Positions 1-10,255 of a stretch of 64,000 nt of DNA are shown piece after piece. Below the pieces are notes generated by a model. The model had not been told where the DNA came from and searched no databases. It saw nothing but the letters and a program-made list of their open reading frames with translations. The translations under genes were made by a program, and so were the position numbers. The DNA comes from Patagioenas fasciata (taxonomy: Eukaryota > Chordata > Aves > Columbiformes > Columbidae), in contig NC_092525.1 in assembly GCF_037038585.1 (NCBI RefSeq), positions 16,534,867-16,598,866 on the forward strand, in the 5' to 3' direction. Each line of letters starts with the position of its first letter. Within the stretch, counting starts at the first letter, position 1.

Positions 1-433
1 CTTGGAGAACTAAAGCTGACAAATTCTTTGGGCGCCTTGGGTTGTTTATTCACATTTTGGGCAATCTTAGACATGTTTTAAGAACATTGAGCAATGGCTG
101 GATGCTTCTTGGAAGAGCTTGTGCTACAGCAAAGTAATAAAGTGTTGTCCTCATTTATGGGATGTTTCTGCTACTGGAGAGGGAGGCAGAAGGCAGACAT
201 ATTAGAGAATATCATTCAAGAATGTTAATTACCTGAGAATTCCTAAGCTAGTAGACATTTTTACTCTTATCTCTTCTTTAAAGATTTTAAAGTAAAATTT
301 AAAGACTAGTTTTACATCTGGGAATGCTCCATTCATTACCTCTAGGTTTCTACTGTTCTTTGGCCACTGGAAAAATGTTTCAAAATTCCAAAGACTTTGA
401 ATTTGGACACAAAACATGACTCTGAAAATTCAG

Positions 434-488
434 TTTGTTTAGTTTGTTTGTTTGTTGTGGTTTTTTTTTTTGTTTGTTTGGGTTTTTT
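434..488. repeat. T/G-rich low-complexity tract
   Basis: A tract made of TTTG units broken by a T11 run. It is simple sequence with no gene content. Confidence 0.8.
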
Positions 489-934
489 TATGTCCCATCT
501 GTGTTCTGTCTTCCTGTGTGTGTCCCCCCATTTAAAATGTCTCTCATCTGTTTAGCAAGCAGAAATAAAGTTTTTATTATGAGGGACAGTACCATGACAA
601 ACTTCAGGTTGTGGTTCAGACGCCGTGGATGATAATGACCAAATTCATTTGACAACTATATGGAAATACTTGGACACTTTCAGAAACATCGATCTCAAAA
701 GCAACCACATATATGGAGATTGCCTTTTTGATTCTCACAGAACTCTGTAAAAAGATTTAGATTAGAGCCATTAAGAAAATGACGAAGAGAATGGATCCCA
801 TCAGCTCCACAGGATGAGAGGGACCTAGAGGATGCTGGGGAAGGTGCTGGAAACTCAAAATGTAACATATATTTCCAGCCAGTGTTAAAATGTATAGAAA
901 TAGAGCCAGTTATGTAAGCAGTTCTGATGTGGGG

Positions 935-960
935 GTAATTAGCAGGCAGTAATTAGCAGG
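935..960. repeat. Short direct repeat with two TAATTA cores
   Basis: The 12-mer GTAATTAGCAGG occurs at 935-946 and again at 949-960, separated by CA, so two homeodomain-type TAATTA cores are phased 14 bp apart. The repeat is visible in the sequence. Any binding role is inference. Confidence 0.6.
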
Positions 961-2820
961 TGGCAAGCACTGTCCGCAGCACACAGAAACAGCTGGCTGT
1001 GCGATGCAGATCAGAAGTACCAGTTCTCCCACAGTTCAGTCATTCACCTCCCATATTTCTTTGCTAGCACCAAGGAACAGTTACAGGAGAGTTAAACTCG
1101 CAGAAGGAAACAAAGCGAAGTGTGAAGCTCGTGAATCAGTTTCAAATATTTGTGCAAACTGTTAAACCAATACTTGCAAACAACAAATAAATTTAGCTTT
1201 TCTAAATTAAATGACTTTAAACAAAAATACACAGTTGAATCTCAAGAAATCTCATGGCCCAACTGTTACTATATTTGAAGTACCCAGCTCTTTCAGGTAA
1301 AACCAACATGCTAAAATAGCCCAGTGCAATTGACAGTAAACTAGCTAATGGGAAAGATCTGTCTTCCCTCCATGGAAATAATTTTTCTATGTGTGTACAT
1401 GTCTGCTGTGAGGTGGGGTTTTTTGTTTGTTTCTGCAAACTTCCTGGGCTTGGGAGGAGGTGGGGAAGATTCAGATGCAAGAATCCAGTCTCTAGAGCAA
1501 CACTGATTGGCACGACTGCTATTGACTCCTGACCTGCTCTGTTTTCCACTCATCTGCAAATAGCATGGGAGCCAGGGATATGAATCTAAAAATGAACAAA
1601 ACAAACACCTTCGTCTTGGCTATTGCTGACTGAAATTTGTATGATCTGATGTGAAATTAATAGAATGTTGTTGAGGAAATGTCTATTGCCCTCATTCAAA
1701 GAGGAGCAAATTATTTGATTTTTTTTTTTTTTTAAGGTCAAACAAAAACAATGTCATGTAATTCATTAAAGGTTACGGAGCTCTTCCCAAACTTAGATCT
1801 TGGCTGTTATATCACATCTTTCTCTGGATGATCTGAGTACTTCATGAACCAGAGCATTCAAAGGGGTTCTTACAGGAGAGAGCTGTGTGAACATTTCACA
1901 TATAAAAAGTGATTCCCGTGTGGTTATGCGTCTTCCTCCTCTTGATACCAACACAACACATTTGCAAATGTTGCATCATATCTTGGAAAGGTATTTCCCC
2001 CAAAGCCTAAGAAAAAGCACTGAAGATCACAAACACACTCATAACTGTTTTCTCTCAAAATTTAATTGATTTGGCAAATGTTGCCTGTCCAGCTGTAATA
2101 GAAATATTTGTATGTCTGTTACAGGAGAAACTGCATTTCACTCTAGACTGCAAGTCTGTAAGAGGAGAGACTGATCTGATGGATCTGAACTCTTTTTTAT
2201 TGCTATAGAGATAATGACATTATTGAGTTTGGGTACATAGCATGGTTGAGATAAAAGAAAGAGCAGAAAGCCTTGAGGAACACGTGTGTTGGGTTGTGGT
2301 TTTGTTTGCTTGGTTTTGTTTCATTTTTTGTTTTGTTTTTAAACTTCTCCTCGAAAGGTTTAATGTTCAAAATACCAAAGTGTGGAGGGATTCAGGACAT
2401 AGTGGGAGGGTCTGTTTTTGCGGTGGTAAGGAAGGACTGCACTGCTTGGTAGGTTGGCTGAGCCAGTCTGCTGTTATCAGAGGAAAGGGGGGGCAATTAG
2501 CAGCTGTTTTGGCAAATGGAAAAAAAAAAAAACAAAACCCTACGAAAAAGAAGGAAGATGAAGCCCTTGAGATGTTCTGCTGGAAGTAGCGGAACAGCTG
2601 CCCTGCAGAGGAGATCGCTGAAGCAGGACAGATGCTGGTGTGTTTGTCATCTGTGTCTTATATCCAAAACCTTCTCAAGGAAAATTTGTCCTGTGTGCAG
2701 GGTGTGTGGGTGCACTGGTGCTTCCAGGTGAGTGTTTGGCTGGCTGGTGCTTCAGGTCAAGCTTCCTACACACTCATAGCCTGGGAGAGCATCTGGAGAT
2801 GGGGATGCAGGAGCTCAGCT

Positions 2821-2885
2821 GAGAATCAGAATAGTTTGTGTTGAAAGGGACCTTCAAAGGTCATCTAGTCCAACCCACAAGTCCA
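2821..2885 (-). mobile_element. CR1 LINE remnant (3' end)
   Basis: The plus strand reads as the reverse complement of the CR1 3' end: AGAATCAGAATAG, then TTGAAAGGGACCTTCAAAGG, then CATCTAGTCCAACCC. Bird CR1 copies normally end in this block, so the element points to the minus strand. Only about 65 bases are recognisable. The copy is 5'-truncated and moderately diverged. Confidence 0.8.
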
Positions 2886-3279
2886 ACCACTTGCAAAGGA
2901 GGCAAAGGTTTTGATGGCAACATCTGGGAAGCAGGACATCCACTCCTGAATATCAATGATGATCGAAAATCGATGACAGGCCTGGATTCCCAAGGCTGGG
3001 GAACAGCGGACATTTGCTGCTGGGGTCTTGCTAAAGAATGGCTGCAGTGCTGCTTATGTTTCCAGCTTTATAGGTGTTACGGGTATGTGTGACCGTGTAC
3101 CACAGTGGTAGCTGGAAGAGCAGCTTCATACATTGAGATTTGGAGAAAATCACAGTATTCCTGAGCACGTGAATGGGAAAGATACCATCTGTGGATCCAA
3201 AGCAGAGCAACATTGTATGTTTGACTGTGAGATAAACCTCTTCCATTCCAGTTATCCAGCTGGCAGGGAATGCAAACAA

Positions 3280-3428
3280 GTTGGGAAGTGTCCATCTGTG
3301 GAGATATCCAGCAGCTGACTGGACGTAGTCCTGGGCAGCTAGCTCTAGGTGGCCTGGTTTGGGCAGGGATCTGAACAAGGTGACCTGTGGAGGTCCCTGC
3401 CAACTTTAACCACACTGGGATTCTGAGC
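3280..3428 (+). mobile_element. CR1 LINE remnant (3' end)
   Basis: The order of blocks matches the CR1 3' region on the plus strand: a GGAGATATCCA block, CCTGGGCAGCTAGCTCTAGG, GGTGACCTGTGGAGGTCCCT, then ATTCTG at the end. It is more diverged than the 36.9 kb copy, so it is probably an older insertion. No coding capacity remains. Confidence 0.75.
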
Positions 3429-4862
3429 TGTTCTGCAGAAGACAGAAAATGGCTTCTTGAAGCTGAGATATTGCCACAGGTGAAATATCAGAGAAGAAAT
3501 TAAACCCAAACCCACTGGGTTGCTGAGGTTCTTCTGGGAACAGACATTCTGAGGATGTGGTGTTTGGAGAACCTCTTGGACACTGTGTGATGGTAAAACT
3601 GGTATCTGAGAGCTATGCAGGCAGGACACTTACAGTTGGCTGGCATGTCAAGTTTTGGGATTGCTCACTGCAAGAAAGATCCATGTCAGGAAAGGTCCTA
3701 CAGGAGATTATTGTACATATTTGGGTGTGGGATGGCAACAGTGCAAACTATAAACAGTTCCCTGTTAGAGAAAGCGTTAGAGGCTTACAGCTGGGGTCTG
3801 TCCTGTTGGGAAACCCATTTCAAAATGCATGGTTTTGCCTCGGAAATATTCCTAATGCTGTTTTTGGTACTAGATAATCAACTTCTGTTCGCAGGAAGTT
3901 TCTTCTGTTCTGGTTCCACCAGCTGGGTATCGCACACTATGGCAGTTGCATGCATGCTAGCAGAGAGAGATGTCTCACTTGGGGTTGTATTTAACACTAA
4001 AAAGGCATTACTGTATTATAGTGATAATACTGATGGTGAGTCTTCCACATCCAAGATTTGTGAGCCAATGTCTCTGTTTTTCTCCCTCTTTTTCCTTATC
4101 AAGGAAAGGAAACTCTGTAGTGTCACGTGCTGCAGAAATAGAGGAAGAATTCCCTTTTATGTACACCAGAATTTATTTTGGCAGCTGGAAAGATCTAGTG
4201 CAATGGGAGTAAAGAAGGGTGAATCTTACAGGAGAAGGAATACAGGTTTATCAGAAGGGTGAGCCTTCGAAGTATCATGATTATTAAACATTTTTTACTT
4301 GGAACATTCTATTCTCAAATCTTTCTGATGCAAATTGAGAGTGGGAAAAAATGGTGCCTGAGAAAAACTCGTACTCAGTGGCAGCTGATGAAAGAGAGAG
4401 TGCGGCAGGAGAATCGGTGCTCGCTGTACCATGGGCTGGCAAAGCTGCTGGGAAGGAACAATTACAACATTGTATTGGCCAGATGTGTGTGAATTAGTGT
4501 GAGAACGTTTCCAAACTGCCCTTAGTGTCGTAGCAGCCATGCAATCCCTGTTACATAACTGCATCCCTTATGCAACTTCTCTCCAACTGAACCGGCGGGA
4601 GGAGGGTAATTTCTGTGGGAGATGCAGCCAGACCCCAGCGAGGGGCAACTCACTCGTGTCCTGGGATGAATGGGTGAGGCTGGAGAGCGAGTGTTTGGGT
4701 AAACAAACCAGGCAAACAGAATTCCTTACTTTGTGGTGTTTGTCAGAACTGACAATGTTTTGAGTGTGTGTTTAACGTGCTGGAGAAGACCACAGGAGGA
4801 AAAAAGGCTGCTAATTCTGATGCCTCTATGGGAAAATAATATGTGGGGTTTTGCCCACCCCC

Positions 4863-4885
4863 TTTTTTTTTTTTTTTTTTTTTTT
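4863..4885. repeat. T23 homopolymer upstream of the CpG island
   Basis: An uninterrupted run of 23 T followed by a pyrimidine-rich tail (CTTTCTTCCTCTCCC). It sits about 200 bp before the CpG island. Such tracts can exclude nucleosomes and vary in length between individuals. It could also be the reverse-complement tail of an old insertion, but no element body is recognisable beside it. Confidence 0.8.
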
Positions 4886-5354
4886 CTTTCTTCCTCTCCC
4901 TGCTGTTGGTGAACATCTGTAGCTACCCTGGTAGAACTTTAGGAAATACAGCTCCCCAAATATCAGAGCGGCCGATCCTATATTCCAGAAAGGACTCGAT
5001 CATTCCTTTGGAAATTCCAGCCGTTCCCGAGAGAGGAGGAAGCCTCACCGTGGAGCTGCTGGCACGGTTCCCAGCGCCACAGCCCTAAAGCCATCTTCCG
5101 ACTTGCCGCCTTTTGCCAAAGCGGTAAATTTTGATTAAACCTTTAGGGGAGAGAGCGGCACCAAGGAGAAGGAGCGATGCCTGAGATGTGGCACGGGGAA
5201 GCGGGCGGTGTTGGGCCTGCGCCGCAGCTCTGCCGGTGCGGGATGCTGCAAACCGGGATGGCGGGAGGGGCGGAGCGGGAAGCCCGGAACGGAGGGAGGG
5301 GGAAGGTTTAGGGGGGGTTGGACCGGCCCCGCGCATCCCCCCGCCGCCGGGCCG

Positions 5355-5382
5355 GTTGCCAGGGCGACGGCTGCGTGGCAAC
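5355..5382 (+). promoter_or_regulatory. RFX X-box-like site with an extra half-site
   Basis: GTTGCCAGGGCGAC (5355-5368) fits the RFX consensus GTTRCCNNRGYAAC except for one position in the second half (GGCGAC for RGYAAC). A perfect second half-site, GGCAAC, follows at 5377-5382 and forms an inverted repeat with the first GTTGCC. RFX factors are known to bind such sites near the starts of ciliary and neuronal genes. Function here is inference from the motif and its place in the promoter. Confidence 0.5.
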
Positions 5383-5462
5383 GGGGCTGGCAGCGGGGAC
5401 CGCCCGCCGCCGCGCCGAGCGGCCGCGCTGCCCTCCCCTCCGCTCTCCTCTCCCCGCGATAG

Positions 5463-5762
5463 ATGCTCCGGCGGCCGCCCGGGAGCAGCCGCGCTCCGTA
5501 CTCGCCCACAGACCGCGGCCACCAGCCGGGAGCCTCCGCCGTCTCTACCGGGCCGGCTCCGGGCCCAGGAGGGACAGCAAGGCGGAGCGGAGATGGTGCC
5601 GCTGGTGCGGGGCGCCGGGGGCTCCCACCAGTGGCTGGCGATCGTTTTCCTCGGCCTTTGCTGTTTGCTGCCCCCCGGGAGATTCGCAGCTCCGGGTGGG
5701 GACTACCCCGGGTCAGCTGTGGACAATTTGGTGGTCAGGAAAGGGGACACGGCGGTGCTTAG
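5463..5762 (+). other. Upstream ORF overlapping the NEGR1 start
   Basis: The last ATG before the NEGR1 start opens a 99-codon frame that is out of frame with the CDS. It runs over the NEGR1 ATG and stops with TAG at 5760-5762, the last three bases of exon 1. Its start context is poor (T at -3, C at +4), so scanning ribosomes would mostly pass it. If transcription starts upstream of 5463 it could lower NEGR1 translation. The peptide is rich in Arg, Pro, Gly and Ala, as expected from translating GC-rich DNA, and I see no domain. A functional peptide is unlikely. Confidence 0.4.
5593..5762 (+). CDS. NEGR1: NEGR1 (neurotractin/Kilon), coding exon 1, partial gene
   Basis: This exon encodes the N-terminus of neuronal growth regulator 1, an IgLON cell adhesion protein with three Ig domains held by a GPI anchor on the neuronal surface. 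It binds other IgLON members and affects neurite outgrowth and synapse formation. Fifty-six full codons are present, plus the first two bases (AG) of the next codon. Residues 1-13 are polar/basic, then a hydrophobic core LAIVFLGLCCLLPPG (about 15-29) forms the signal peptide. SAVDNLVVRKGDTAVL (41-56) is the start of Ig domain 1 and closely matches the mammalian AVDN-VRKGDTAVLR segment; the first Ig cysteine should come from exon 2. The ATG has G at -3 and G at +4. The frame stays open upstream without an in-frame ATG, so 5593 is the natural start. The Arg codon is split AG|G across the intron, as in the IgLON family. The complete protein is about 350 residues; the rest lies beyond this window. 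Confidence 0.95.
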
Positions 5763-5768
5763 GTAGGA
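5763..5768 (+). promoter_or_regulatory. NEGR1: Splice donor of NEGR1 exon 1
   Basis: The junction reads CTTAG|GTAGGA. It keeps the invariant GT, A at +3 and G at +5, but has G at +4 and A at +6 instead of the preferred A and T. The donor is therefore usable but not optimal. It leaves the reading frame after two bases of a codon. A strong stem-loop begins 58 nt further on. Confidence 0.9.
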
Positions 5769-5820
5769 TGCGATCGCGGCTGTGATGGGGCGAGGTGGGG
5801 TAGGGGAGCACGGACCGGCA

Positions 5821-5915
5821 CTGCTGCAGCACCCCCGAGGGGGAGTCGGGGGGCTCCCGGAGGAGCCTTGGTTCCTCCGGGAGCCCCCCGACCCTCCTCG
5901 GGGATGCTGCGGCGG
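5821..5915 (+). repeat. Long GC-rich inverted repeat (42-bp stem-loop) in intron 1
   Basis: The left arm 5821-5864 and right arm 5873-5915 are reverse complements around an 8-nt loop (GCCTTGGT). I count 42 base pairs, with one bulged A (5844), one C-A mismatch (5832/5904) and three G-U pairs at 5841/5895, 5825/5911 and 5822/5914. The 19 pairs nearest the loop are all Watson-Crick and mostly G-C. The hairpin begins 58 nt after the exon 1 donor, inside the CpG island. In RNA it would be very stable and could affect splicing, polymerase passage or RNA processing. As DNA it is a near-palindrome that could extrude. Function is not known. Confidence 0.85.
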
Positions 5916-6036
5916 CGCGAATCCTCCCGGTGATGTGGGGAAGTTACCCTCAACGGCACCCGGTACCCGCATCCCGGAGTGCTTGATCCTTCCGGGGGTT
6001 GGGGATGTGTGTGTCCAACTGCTGGAAGTCGTTTCC

Positions 6037-6056
6037 TTTTTTTTTTTTTTTTTTTT
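6037..6056. repeat. T20 homopolymer
   Basis: Twenty uninterrupted T in early intron 1, followed by AAAG. Simple sequence, likely length-variable. Confidence 0.85.
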
Positions 6057-7778
6057 AAAGTCTTGTTTAGTAAAGGCACGGTCTGTTGGGAGAAGTTTGA
6101 AAATGGGGGAAATGATGCAGTTTTTGGCTGCCGGCAGCAGTTTGGGCTCTGCGGTCGGAGCGTTGCTGGGCTGTAACGTGGTGCTGAGGATGACACCCTG
6201 TCAGAAGTATTTTTGCGGTTATTTTGTTTTGGTTTTTATGTTTTTCGTATTTCTCGCTGATTAACGTGGGCAGCTAGCTTTATACCATTAGGAGATTACC
6301 TGCTTGCCATAGCTCTGCTGTTTCTCCTAATGAACCTTGCGCTCCCTATGTATTCAGTCTGGTTGACTGGAGCAAAATTTGTTTACCAGCAATCGCACAC
6401 CATAGTTAATCTACTCGGATCCCTCTTTCTGATCTGTGTTCATTAATCCTCTGCCTTGATCTGATTATTTTTTTTCTCTGATTCTAACTTTTTATTCATG
6501 TGTTGTACGTTTGTAATGATCTTGCTATAGCTGAAGCAAAATACATTTTCTTGTTATCTGGAATATGATTGTAGTGGGCTGGACCTCCTTGCTTGTGATA
6601 AATCTCCAATTCAATGGGCAGTAGTTTTAAGCTACGAAGTATCTGGCTGTATTATTTTTTGTTGGGGTGTTACTCGGGTCTCCAGATAACAAAGTATTTT
6701 AGCCCTGTGTGTTTTTAACGATGCTACAGTCTGCTGTAAAATACTGTGTGAGGTATTTTCAGCAGGAATTTGGAATGGTTTTATAGCAAGGCAGCCTGCT
6801 GCTGGTGTAGTAGCTACTGAAAATACAGTAGATGTCTATGTAGGGCAGCTGACAAGTATTTTTTATGTAGACCTCAATTATACTCTGTATTCTGAGATGC
6901 CCTAAAGTTCTCATGCTTTCTGTTTGCAGAACTGGAGAATCAAAAGATTTTTTTAAAAAAACCCTGTATTTTATTTGTAGTGTTTCAGACTTAACGGTTG
7001 CAGAGAAGGTAACTTGGTGAGGCTGTGGGCAGTTCAGACAGATACTCAGCCAGTGCTAAACATTGTTCGGATGTAAATAGATATGTGTTTGGAACTACTT
7101 TATTCAAAACCTGCGGAATTAACTCTAAAGGTTAGCCTCCTACTGGGTTTCAGCTGGAATACATTCAGTTTTCTAGGCCTAAGTTTGTGTTTATAGTGGG
7201 TGTCTGTGCAGCTGGATAGGTTACATGTTATATAAATGAAATTAGAGGATTAAGAGTAAAATGTTACTTTGTTTCCACAAGGGAAGGAGAGTGTTTGTTT
7301 TGTAAAGAAGAGACATAAACATCCCTACCGAAGGCTGGAACAAAGCGACTAGGGAGTGAAATAACATGTGGTATGGCTGTTTTTTCATTCTTGCTCTATG
7401 ATTAACTACTTTCATTTCAAATGCCTTTTGTAGACTTGCTTTCAAACCAGAGTTTATTTTGTTTTCAGCTGGTATTGCAACTTGAAAGGGGAAATGTAGG
7501 ATTGTTGTAAGAGAAAACACTTTCCAAAGTGCGTGCAGAAGGCAGATAGAGCTATTTGTCTTGAGTCTCTCGCTGCACATCGTCACTACTCCTCCTGAAT
7601 TTCTCCTTGCTGGATATTTGTAACATAAATCTATTTCAACATACATTAAAATAATTTCTATTAGTATCCTAAGTATTGGAAGCAGGCTATTTATTTACAT
7701 ACAAATTCTGATGAGCGGGGTAAAGTAATCTCAGTGTTAGCACAGGAGTTTTCCCGGCTCTGCAGGGGCCGGCTGTAG

Positions 7779-7860
7779 CTGTTCTGGGTGATGTTTGCTG
7801 CAGCAGTCGGAGTTGCTGTAACTGTTCTGGGCGATGCTGCAGCAGCTGGAGTTGCTGTGG
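7779..7860. repeat. Two-copy tandem minisatellite, about 40-43 bp
   Basis: Copy 1 (7779-7821) and copy 2 (7822-7860) both begin CTGTTCTGGG and both contain GCTGCAGCAG and GGAGTTGCTGT. They differ by a 3-bp and a 1-bp indel and a few substitutions. A third, decayed start (CTGTAGTTCCTGGG) follows. The unit is CAG/CTG-rich and open on the minus strand, which explains the Gln-rich chance ORFs there. Confidence 0.75.
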
Positions 7861-8767
7861 CTGTAGTTCCTGGGTTGCCACGGCAAGGTGGCCCTCGGCT
7901 CCTGCTGCCACACGTGTGGATTCCCCTCCTGGCACCAGGCTTCACTTTGATCCATTCTCCAGCAACAGGGGCTTCCCAAGTGACCTGACTTTGCTACGAC
8001 AGCACCATGCTTAAAGCATTGAGCATTCCTTTTTTCACCAGTTGATGCTGGAACAAGGGGCTTATTTCTACAGCTTGGAGTTGGTGTTTCACCGGCTGCA
8101 GGGACAGGAGGGTGATTGCGTTAGGGTGGAGGTGTCCCAGAAGGAGCAGGTGTCGTGGGTACTGCGGGCACCTCGGCTCCCGGGGCTCTGCTGCTGGTCC
8201 TCAGGGCTTCACCTCTGCTGCACAGCTTAATTATCACCCGACATTCTGCAAGGAGTGTGAATAAACAGGGTTACCTGCCTTGAACTGAGGACAGGCTTTT
8301 AATTGCAAGTCTCATTTTGAGCTAAAATATTAGAAAAGGAGAAAGCGCATAACCTATTTCAATTAGTAAGGTGGCAGACTGAGCCAGCCAAGTTCCAGTC
8401 TCAGTTCTCACATTAAGTTTTCATTGTCTTTACTGAAGATGAGGAATAAAGCCTCCTTTAAGTGCTGAGGTTTTCCAGTAAAAGCCTCTGAGCATTAACA
8501 CAGAGTAAAATAAGTAGTACAGCTCCCTCATTTTAAAATAGTTAATTGATATGATAGTGTAATTACTCAGTTGAGCGTCAAATGCGTGCGGGGTTTTTTG
8601 GTGCCGTGGAAGCAGAGCTGTGAGCATTGCTCTCTGCCTGGTGCCCTTCCCCAGCCATTCCCCGTCACCCCCTGGCCGACACTATTCACTGTCATGTAGA
8701 CTGACCCAACAGACAGTTTGCCAAAAACATCAGTTAGCACCTGTTTTGCTACAGAAAGCACCTTAGC

Positions 8768-8812
8768 TTTTTTTTCTTTTCTCTTTTTTTTCTTTTCTTT
8801 TTTTTTTTTTTT
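8768..8812. repeat. Polypyrimidine tract
   Basis: Forty-five consecutive pyrimidines, nearly all T with scattered C, followed by AAG. It resembles a strong acceptor tract, but no coding-like exon follows. It is annotated as low complexity. Confidence 0.75.
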
Positions 8813-9689
8813 AAGAAAATCTCCTGTTAGCCAAGATGTTATTTCTGTATTCTCAATAATTAAAACATGATACTTTGTTTTCAATCGATGATTGGTGCAT
8901 ACAGTTCTAACACTATTTGCATCACTGTTTATCAAAGTTATAAGAAATTATGTCAGTAATGCGATGGTTTTGTATGGCAAAATAATTTTGGGAGGTCACT
9001 TATTTTCCAAAGTGTAATTCTGTCCCACACCTTTTCTTTATTCTTATCAGGCAACCAGTTAAGATTTAATGAGAGCACACGAGGAAGGAGAGGGCAAGTT
9101 ATAAAAGCATTATTTTATTAGAAGACTATTATTTTCTACATTGTAAACTGCTAGACATAGAGGAAACAGTCTGTGTTTTCAGACCTGGGTTTCTCTATTG
9201 ACCCTTCCCAAGACCTCCCGTGAGGAGAGAGATTACTGCAGGTTTGCAGCACATCCCTAACACTGACAGCACAAGTGGCAATTTTGGCACAGGAGTGTTT
9301 GAAGAGAGGTGACAAATGCTAAGCGATTTGCTGGGAGTAGGTGTGGGTAACCCCTTCCATTCCCTCCTGCCCCCGTAACGGGGCTGGATGCTCGAGGACA
9401 CCAAGGCCATGGCCACTGGGGTGAGGGGTGACACGGGGAGGGTGGCGGGGACCTGCTGCTGGATTGCAGCAAGACGTGCTTCTACTGCTGGGGAAATAAA
9501 AGAGAACTTCTCTCAGAGTTCCTGTCCTGGTGCTTCTCTGGATCATGGCTGTTCTGTGTGTGTGGCCCTCTTGGCTTCACTCACCCAAGAAAATGGGTCT
9601 GGGTTTCTTACCAGTTCTATACATGTTGTCTGCAACTTGTAGACAGAATCCCCTTAGACGTCTAGATATACACATCTGAAGATAATCAA

Positions 9690-9898
9690 ACATGAGGGAA
9701 GAAATTGTTGCCCCTGAGGGTGGTGAGAGCCTGGCCCAAGTTCCCAGAGGGGTGCTGGATGCCCCATCCCTGGAGACATCCCAGGCCAGGCTGGACGGGG
9801 CTCTGAGCAACCTGAGCTGGTGAAGATGTCCCTGCTCATGGCAGGGGTGGCACTGGGGAAGCTGGGGAGGTCCCTTCAACACAAACTGTTCTATGAAA
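9690..9898 (+). mobile_element. CR1 LINE fragment (3' end)
   Basis: The segment reads as a CR1 3' region: a CCTGGCCCAAGTTCCCAGAG block, CATCCCTGGAGACATCCC, CAACCTGAGCTGGTGAAGA, GGGAGGTCCCTTCAACA and a short terminal AACTGTTCTATGA. It is 5'-truncated. It shares a 61-base identical run with the inverted copy at 15593-15785 (here 9764-9824), so both come from the same subfamily and are fairly young. The plus ORFs across it are non-coding. Confidence 0.85.
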
Positions 9899-10124
9899 AT
9901 GGCTTTCTCTCAAAAGCACAGTTTTTGTTATCCTGCCTTTTAGTTTTCTCAAAGCTCATGGATAATAAAAACTAGTTTACCTGATAGTACTTTACAATTG
10001 TGTAATCACAGTAAAATAAGGTTTGAAACTTGACACATTTGTCTGGAATAGCAGTTTTTTTACCACTATATGATTGTAGAGGAATTTATGAAATATATGC
10101 CCTGCAATATTAGAAATAATGTGA

Positions 10125-10255
10125 GTTCTTAATTGTAAAGAGTTAAACCCCAACCTAGGACCCATTGGATTGATGTTCCCAAAGGCTGCCAGTGAAGAGG
10201 AGGAGTGCTGGAAGGTATAAAGCAGATAACTGTCTCTGGTTGTGATTATAGAACA
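10125..10255. repeat. Unidentified dispersed repeat, copy A
   Basis: This stretch aligns by eye with 13805-13985. Shared blocks in the same order are TGTAAAG, GTTCCCAAAGGCTGCCAG (in B GTTTCCAAAGGCGGCGAG), AAGCAGATAA (B AACAGATAAA) and a closing CTGTCTC-TG-TTAT. Identity is moderate with gaps. I do not recognise the family. It may be an old amniote transposon or SINE. The minus-strand frames of both copies read LAAFGN, which is how the likeness was first seen. Confidence 0.4.

Larger units (their letters stand above)
1..4862. other. 5' flanking DNA of NEGR1
   Basis: This stretch lies upstream of the CpG island and contains no gene I can support. It is AT-rich to neutral and holds a T/G-rich low-complexity tract (434-488), a T15 run (1719-1733), a small direct repeat with TAATTA cores (935-960) and two CR1 remnants (2821-2885 and 3280-3428). 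Open frames of up to about 215 codons near 3.6-4.3 kb show no recognisable domain and overlap one another in different frames, which fits chance. Distal regulatory sites could lie here, but nothing beyond the small motifs can be pointed to. Confidence 0.6.
5100..5960 (+). promoter_or_regulatory. NEGR1: CpG island promoter of NEGR1
   Basis: This is the only strongly GC- and CpG-rich block in the window and it surrounds exon 1, as expected for the promoter of a brain-expressed housekeeping-type CpG gene. Visible elements are a GC box (GGGGCGG, 5267-5273), G-runs at 5294-5317 that could form a weak G-quadruplex, and an X-box-like site at 5355-5382. There is no convincing TATA box at a sensible spacing. 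The transcription start cannot be fixed from sequence alone. Because the sense ATG at 5593 has a good context, the start is most likely somewhere in 5270-5560. Confidence 0.85.
5916..9689. other. Intron stretch without genes
   Basis: The CpG island fades by about 5960 and the rest is AT-rich intron. It holds a T20 run (6037-6056), a two-copy minisatellite (7779-7860) and a long pyrimidine tract (8768-8812). No exon, RNA gene or recognisable transposon was seen. Confidence 0.6.

Noticed and set aside
3557..4262. Frames of 106 and 215 codons upstream of NEGR1
   Set aside because: They overlap in different frames, show no domain, signal or family likeness, and no promoter or splice context.
5188..5592. 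In-frame upstream extension of the NEGR1 reading frame
   Set aside because: The frame is open for 135 codons upstream, but it starts only with GTG, has no in-frame ATG, and its composition is what GC-rich leader DNA gives. The ATG at 5593 has good context and is followed at once by a signal peptide.
8768..8820. Strong acceptor-like polypyrimidine tract as start of a hidden exon
   Set aside because: The tract ends TTAAG rather than in a clean CAG, and the following sequence is AT-rich with no coding-like frame.
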